This document shows positions 61,730 through 64,000 of a stretch of DNA of 64,000 nt, piece after piece. The position numbers were made by a program, and so were the translations under genes. The DNA lies in contig NZ_JXAG01000030.1 of NCBI RefSeq assembly GCF_000814905.1, positions 1 to 64,000 of the forward strand. Direction: 5' to 3'. A model generated the notes under the pieces. That model was not told the DNA's origin. It searched no databases and saw only the letters and a list, made by a program, of their open reading frames with translations. Numbering within the stretch: the first letter of the stretch is position 1; every line of letters begins with the position of its first letter. The stretch is from Enterobacter sp. Bisph1 (GTDB lineage: Bacteria > Pseudomonadota > Gammaproteobacteria > Enterobacterales > Enterobacteriaceae).

Positions 61730-62590
61730 ATGGCGCTAATTTCGCTTGCACAAGGGCTGGCGCACGCCCGCGAACACCGGTACGCACTCGGCGCGTTTAA
61801 CGTGCTCGACTCCCACTTTTTACGCGCCCTGTTCGCCGCCGCAAAACAGGAGCGTTCGCCGTTTATTATTAATATCGCCGAAGTCCATTTTAAGTACATT
61901 TCGCTGGAGTCGCTGGTGGAAGCGGTGAAGTTTGAAGCCGCCCGCCACGATATTCCTGTAGTGTTAAACCTCGATCACGGGCTGCATTTCGAATCGGTGG
62001 TGCGCGCCCTGCGCCTCGGCTTTAGCTCGGTGATGTTTGATGGCTCTACCCTTTCTTATGAAGAGAATATCCGCCAGACGCGGGAAGTGGTGAAGATGTG
62101 CCATGCGGTGGGCGTCTCTGTTGAAGCAGAACTCGGCGCGGTGGGCGGGGATGAAGGCGGCGCGCTGTATGGTCACGCCGACGAAGCCTGTTTCACCGAT
62201 CCTTTACTTGCGCGGGACTTTGTCGATCAAACGGGTATCGATACGCTGGCGGTGGCCATTGGCAATGCGCACGGTAAATATAAAGGCGAACCGAAGCTCG
62301 ATTTTGAGCGCCTCGACGCCATTCGCCAGCAAACCGGTCTGCCGTTGGTGCTGCACGGCGGCTCCGGTATCAGCGATGATGATTTCCGCCGTGCCATCTC
62401 GCTGGGTATTCATAAAATCAACTTCTACACCGGCATGTCGCAGGCGGCGCTCGGCGCTATTGAGCAGCGTATGGCGAACCGCCAGCCGCTGTACGATGAG
62501 TTTGCGCAGCTGTTACTGAGCGTTGAAGAGGCGATTACGGACACCGTTGCCGGGCAGATGCGTATCTTCGGCAGCGCGGGAAAACTGTGA
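61730..62590 (+). CDS. Class II fructose/tagatose-bisphosphate-type aldolase
   Basis: A 286-residue zinc-dependent aldolase of the FbaA/GatY/KbaY family. Conserved: YALGAFNVLDSHFLRAL, LNLDHGLHFESV (zinc His and catalytic-type Asp), SVEAELGAVGGDEGG, AIGNAHGKYKGEP (zinc His), VLHGGSGI (zinc His) and KINFYTGM. It cleaves a phosphorylated ketose to DHAP plus an aldehyde; whether a 1-phosphate or a bisphosphate is the true substrate cannot be read here. Start ATG at 61730 after GGAGAG. The stop overlaps the kinase start (TGATG). Confidence 0.92.
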   Translation: MALISLAQGLAHAREHRYALGAFNVLDSHFLRALFAAAKQERSPFIINIAEVHFKYISLESLVEAVKFEAARHDIPVVLNLDHGLHFESVVRALRLGFSSVMFDGSTLSYEENIRQTREVVKMCHAVGVSVEAELGAVGGDEGGALYGHADEACFTDPLLARDFVDQTGIDTLAVAIGNAHGKYKGEPKLDFERLDAIRQQTGLPLVLHGGSGISDDDFRRAISLGIHKINFYTGMSQAALGAIEQRMANRQPLYDEFAQLLLSVEEAITDTVAGQMRIFGSAGKL

Positions 62591-63582
62591 TGGAACGTAA
62601 AGGGGTTATCGCCGCTGGCAATATGCTGGTCGACCATGTTCACCAAATCGTGCAGTGGCCGGAGCGCGGCTGGCTGGCGGAAATCACCCAAAGCGAGCGT
62701 TCTACCGGCGGCGCGCCGCTCAACGTGCTGTTGACGCTGGCGAAAATGCACGTTGGCCTGCCGCTGCAGGCGGTCGGGCTGGTGGGTGAAGACAACGATG
62801 GCGACTACATTTTAGCGATGCTTGAGCAGTACCATGTCAACCGCCAGCATGTGCAACGCACCACTTCTGCGCCAACCTCGATGTCGCAGGTGATGACGGA
62901 TCCGTCTGGTCAGCGCACCTTTTTCCACTCGCCGGGGGCGAACCGCCTGCTGGATCTGCCTGCCTTTGACGGGCTGGACAGCAGCATGAAAATTTTCCAC
63001 CTCGGTTATCTGCTGCTGCTCGACAGCCTTGATAAGCCCGATGACGAATTTGGCACCCGCAGCGCACGCCTGCTGGCGCAGATGCGCGAGCTGGGCTTTG
63101 CTACCTCGCTGGATCTGGTGTCGCGCAAGGGCGACCCGCGCTATCAGCCGTTAGTGCTGCCCTGCTTGCCCCATCTCGATTACCTGGTGATCAACGAACT
63201 GGAGGCGGGTGAATTCAGCGGGCTGGTCATGCGCCGCGCCGACGACCAGCCGCATATTGATAATATTGCTTGTGCGGCGGCAAAACTGCTGGCGGCGGGG
63301 GTAAAACAGCGGGTGGTAATCCACTGCCCGGAAGGCGCATGGGGCGAAGAAGCCGGCGAAGCGGGAAGTTGGATACCTTCGCGGATGCTGAGTCAGGCGG
63401 AGATTATTGGCAGCGTTGGTGCGGGAGACGCCTTCTGCGCCGGGTTTTTATATGGCTGCCATGAAGCCTGGCCGCTGCAAAAGAGCATTCAGCTAGCGCA
63501 CGCCTGCGCCCGTACCAGCCTGCTGTGTGCGAATGCGATAGACGGCGCAAAACCTCTCGACGCGTTACTGCAAGAGATGTGA
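62590..63582 (+). CDS. PfkB-family carbohydrate kinase
   Basis: A 330-residue ribokinase-like sugar kinase. N-terminal GGAPLNVLLTLAKMHVGLPLQAVGLVGEDNDGDYI and the C-terminal signature SVGAGDAFCAGFLYGCHEAW with the catalytic Asp. It probably phosphorylates the ketose made by the isomerase before the aldolase acts. I take the ATG at 62590, which overlaps the aldolase stop; a GTG one codon upstream is also possible. Last gene of the operon, converging on the response regulator. Confidence 0.9.
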   Translation: MERKGVIAAGNMLVDHVHQIVQWPERGWLAEITQSERSTGGAPLNVLLTLAKMHVGLPLQAVGLVGEDNDGDYILAMLEQYHVNRQHVQRTTSAPTSMSQVMTDPSGQRTFFHSPGANRLLDLPAFDGLDSSMKIFHLGYLLLLDSLDKPDDEFGTRSARLLAQMRELGFATSLDLVSRKGDPRYQPLVLPCLPHLDYLVINELEAGEFSGLVMRRADDQPHIDNIACAAAKLLAAGVKQRVVIHCPEGAWGEEAGEAGSWIPSRMLSQAEIIGSVGAGDAFCAGFLYGCHEAWPLQKSIQLAHACARTSLLCANAIDGAKPLDALLQEM

Positions 63583-63593
63583 TAAACAGCGTG

Positions 63594-64000
63594 TCAGGCG
63601 GCCTGGCTGTTATGGGATACATCGGCGGCAAAGACATAACCCAGGCCACGCAGGGTTTTGATCAATACCGGTTGGTGGGGATTAATTTCGATTTTGCGCC
63701 GCAGGCGCATAATCAGCACGTCAATGGTTCGGTCAAATACCTCGACGCTTTCGCTGTGCGTTAGCTCCAACAACTGCTCGCGGTTAAGCACCCGTCGCGC
63801 GTTTTGCACCAGCGCCAGCAACAAGCTGTATTCCCCCTGGGTGAGGCTCACCCGTTGCTGCTGTGGGTTAAACAGTTCACAGCGCTCAGGATCAAGATGC
63901 CAGCCGTTAAAGAGAAAACCCGCCGTTTTGACTGCCGGGGCTTCAGCCGCCAGCACGCCGGTTCGCCGTAATACCGCTTTTACCCGCGCCACCAGCACGC
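63594..64000 (-). CDS. OmpR-family response regulator, 5' end cut by the window edge
   Basis: About 134 C-terminal codons. The visible part is the winged-helix DNA-binding domain: LTQGEYSLLLALVQNARRVLNREQLLELTH, DRTIDVLIMRLRRKIE and KTLRGLGYVFA. The N-terminal receiver lies beyond position 64000. It converges on the PfkB kinase gene with 11 bp between the stop codons. The nearest orphan kinase is the hybrid kinase on the other side of the operon, so the two probably form one system that controls it. Confidence 0.88.
   Translation of the reverse strand, partial: VLVARVKAVLRRTGVLAAEAPAVKTAGFLFNGWHLDPERCELFNPQQQRVSLTQGEYSLLLALVQNARRVLNREQLLELTHSESVEVFDRTIDVLIMRLRRKIEINPHQPVLIKTLRGLGYVFAADVSHNSQAA

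Overview
This is a 64 kb chromosomal segment of a motile enteric gammaproteobacterium (family Enterobacteriaceae). Gene content and order follow the Escherichia coli 93-95 minute region almost gene for gene: orn-rsgA-psd-mscM-epmA-frdABCD-blc-gdx-ecnBA-efp-epmB-yjeI-groEL/ES-yjeH-fxsA-aspA-dcuA-cutA-dsbD-yjdC-tRNA-Phe, then proP, crfC-rdcB, yjdMN, phn and yjdP. G+C is visibly higher than in E. coli, ampC is absent between frdD and blc, and an EcnR-type regulator precedes the entericidin genes. This points to the Enterobacter/Kosakonia/Klebsiella side of the family. The species cannot be fixed from the sequence alone.

Layout. 1-14,990: tRNA-Gly(GCC) at the left edge, then housekeeping genes, including the complete EF-P system (efp, epmA, epmB), fumarate reductase with an FNR-type upstream site, and gdx behind a guanidine-II riboswitch. 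15,000-28,900: a chemoreceptor under a sigma-28 promoter, groESL under a sigma-32 promoter, the aspartate-fumarate genes aspA-dcuA, the periplasmic reductant supplier DsbD, and an AraC/LysE-exporter pair.

29,098-36,400 is the accessory region. tRNA-Phe is followed by a 3.2 kb, low-G+C, gutted integrative element. A 34-bp piece of the tRNA is repeated at its far end. It holds an integrase C-terminal remnant, an intact acyltransferase gene, and remnants of dnaB and parA, the arrangement of the ends of SPI-7-type integrative conjugative elements. Beyond the repeat lie two tandem paralogous genes of unknown function, each with a glycine-rich hydrophobic segment, and about 1.7 kb of non-coding sequence.

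36,478-54,703: a YjdF-type membrane protein, a NicO nickel/cobalt exporter, proP, kdgT, the GTPase pair crfC(rdcA)-rdcB, yjdM, yjdN, and a C-P lyase operon phnFGHIJKLMN-P. This operon has the full catalytic core but lacks the phnCDE transporter and phnO. A small phosphatase-like gene and yjdP follow.

54,784-64,000 is a sugar-utilisation locus standing where E. coli K-12 carries the allose genes. It has a hybrid sensor kinase, a divergent six-gene operon (RbsA/C/B-type ABC transporter, D-lyxose/D-mannose-type isomerase, class II aldolase, PfkB kinase), and an OmpR-type response regulator cut by the right edge. The simplest reading is import of a ketose or its aldose isomer, isomerisation, phosphorylation and aldol cleavage, controlled by the flanking two-component pair. 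The exact substrate is not determined by the sequence.
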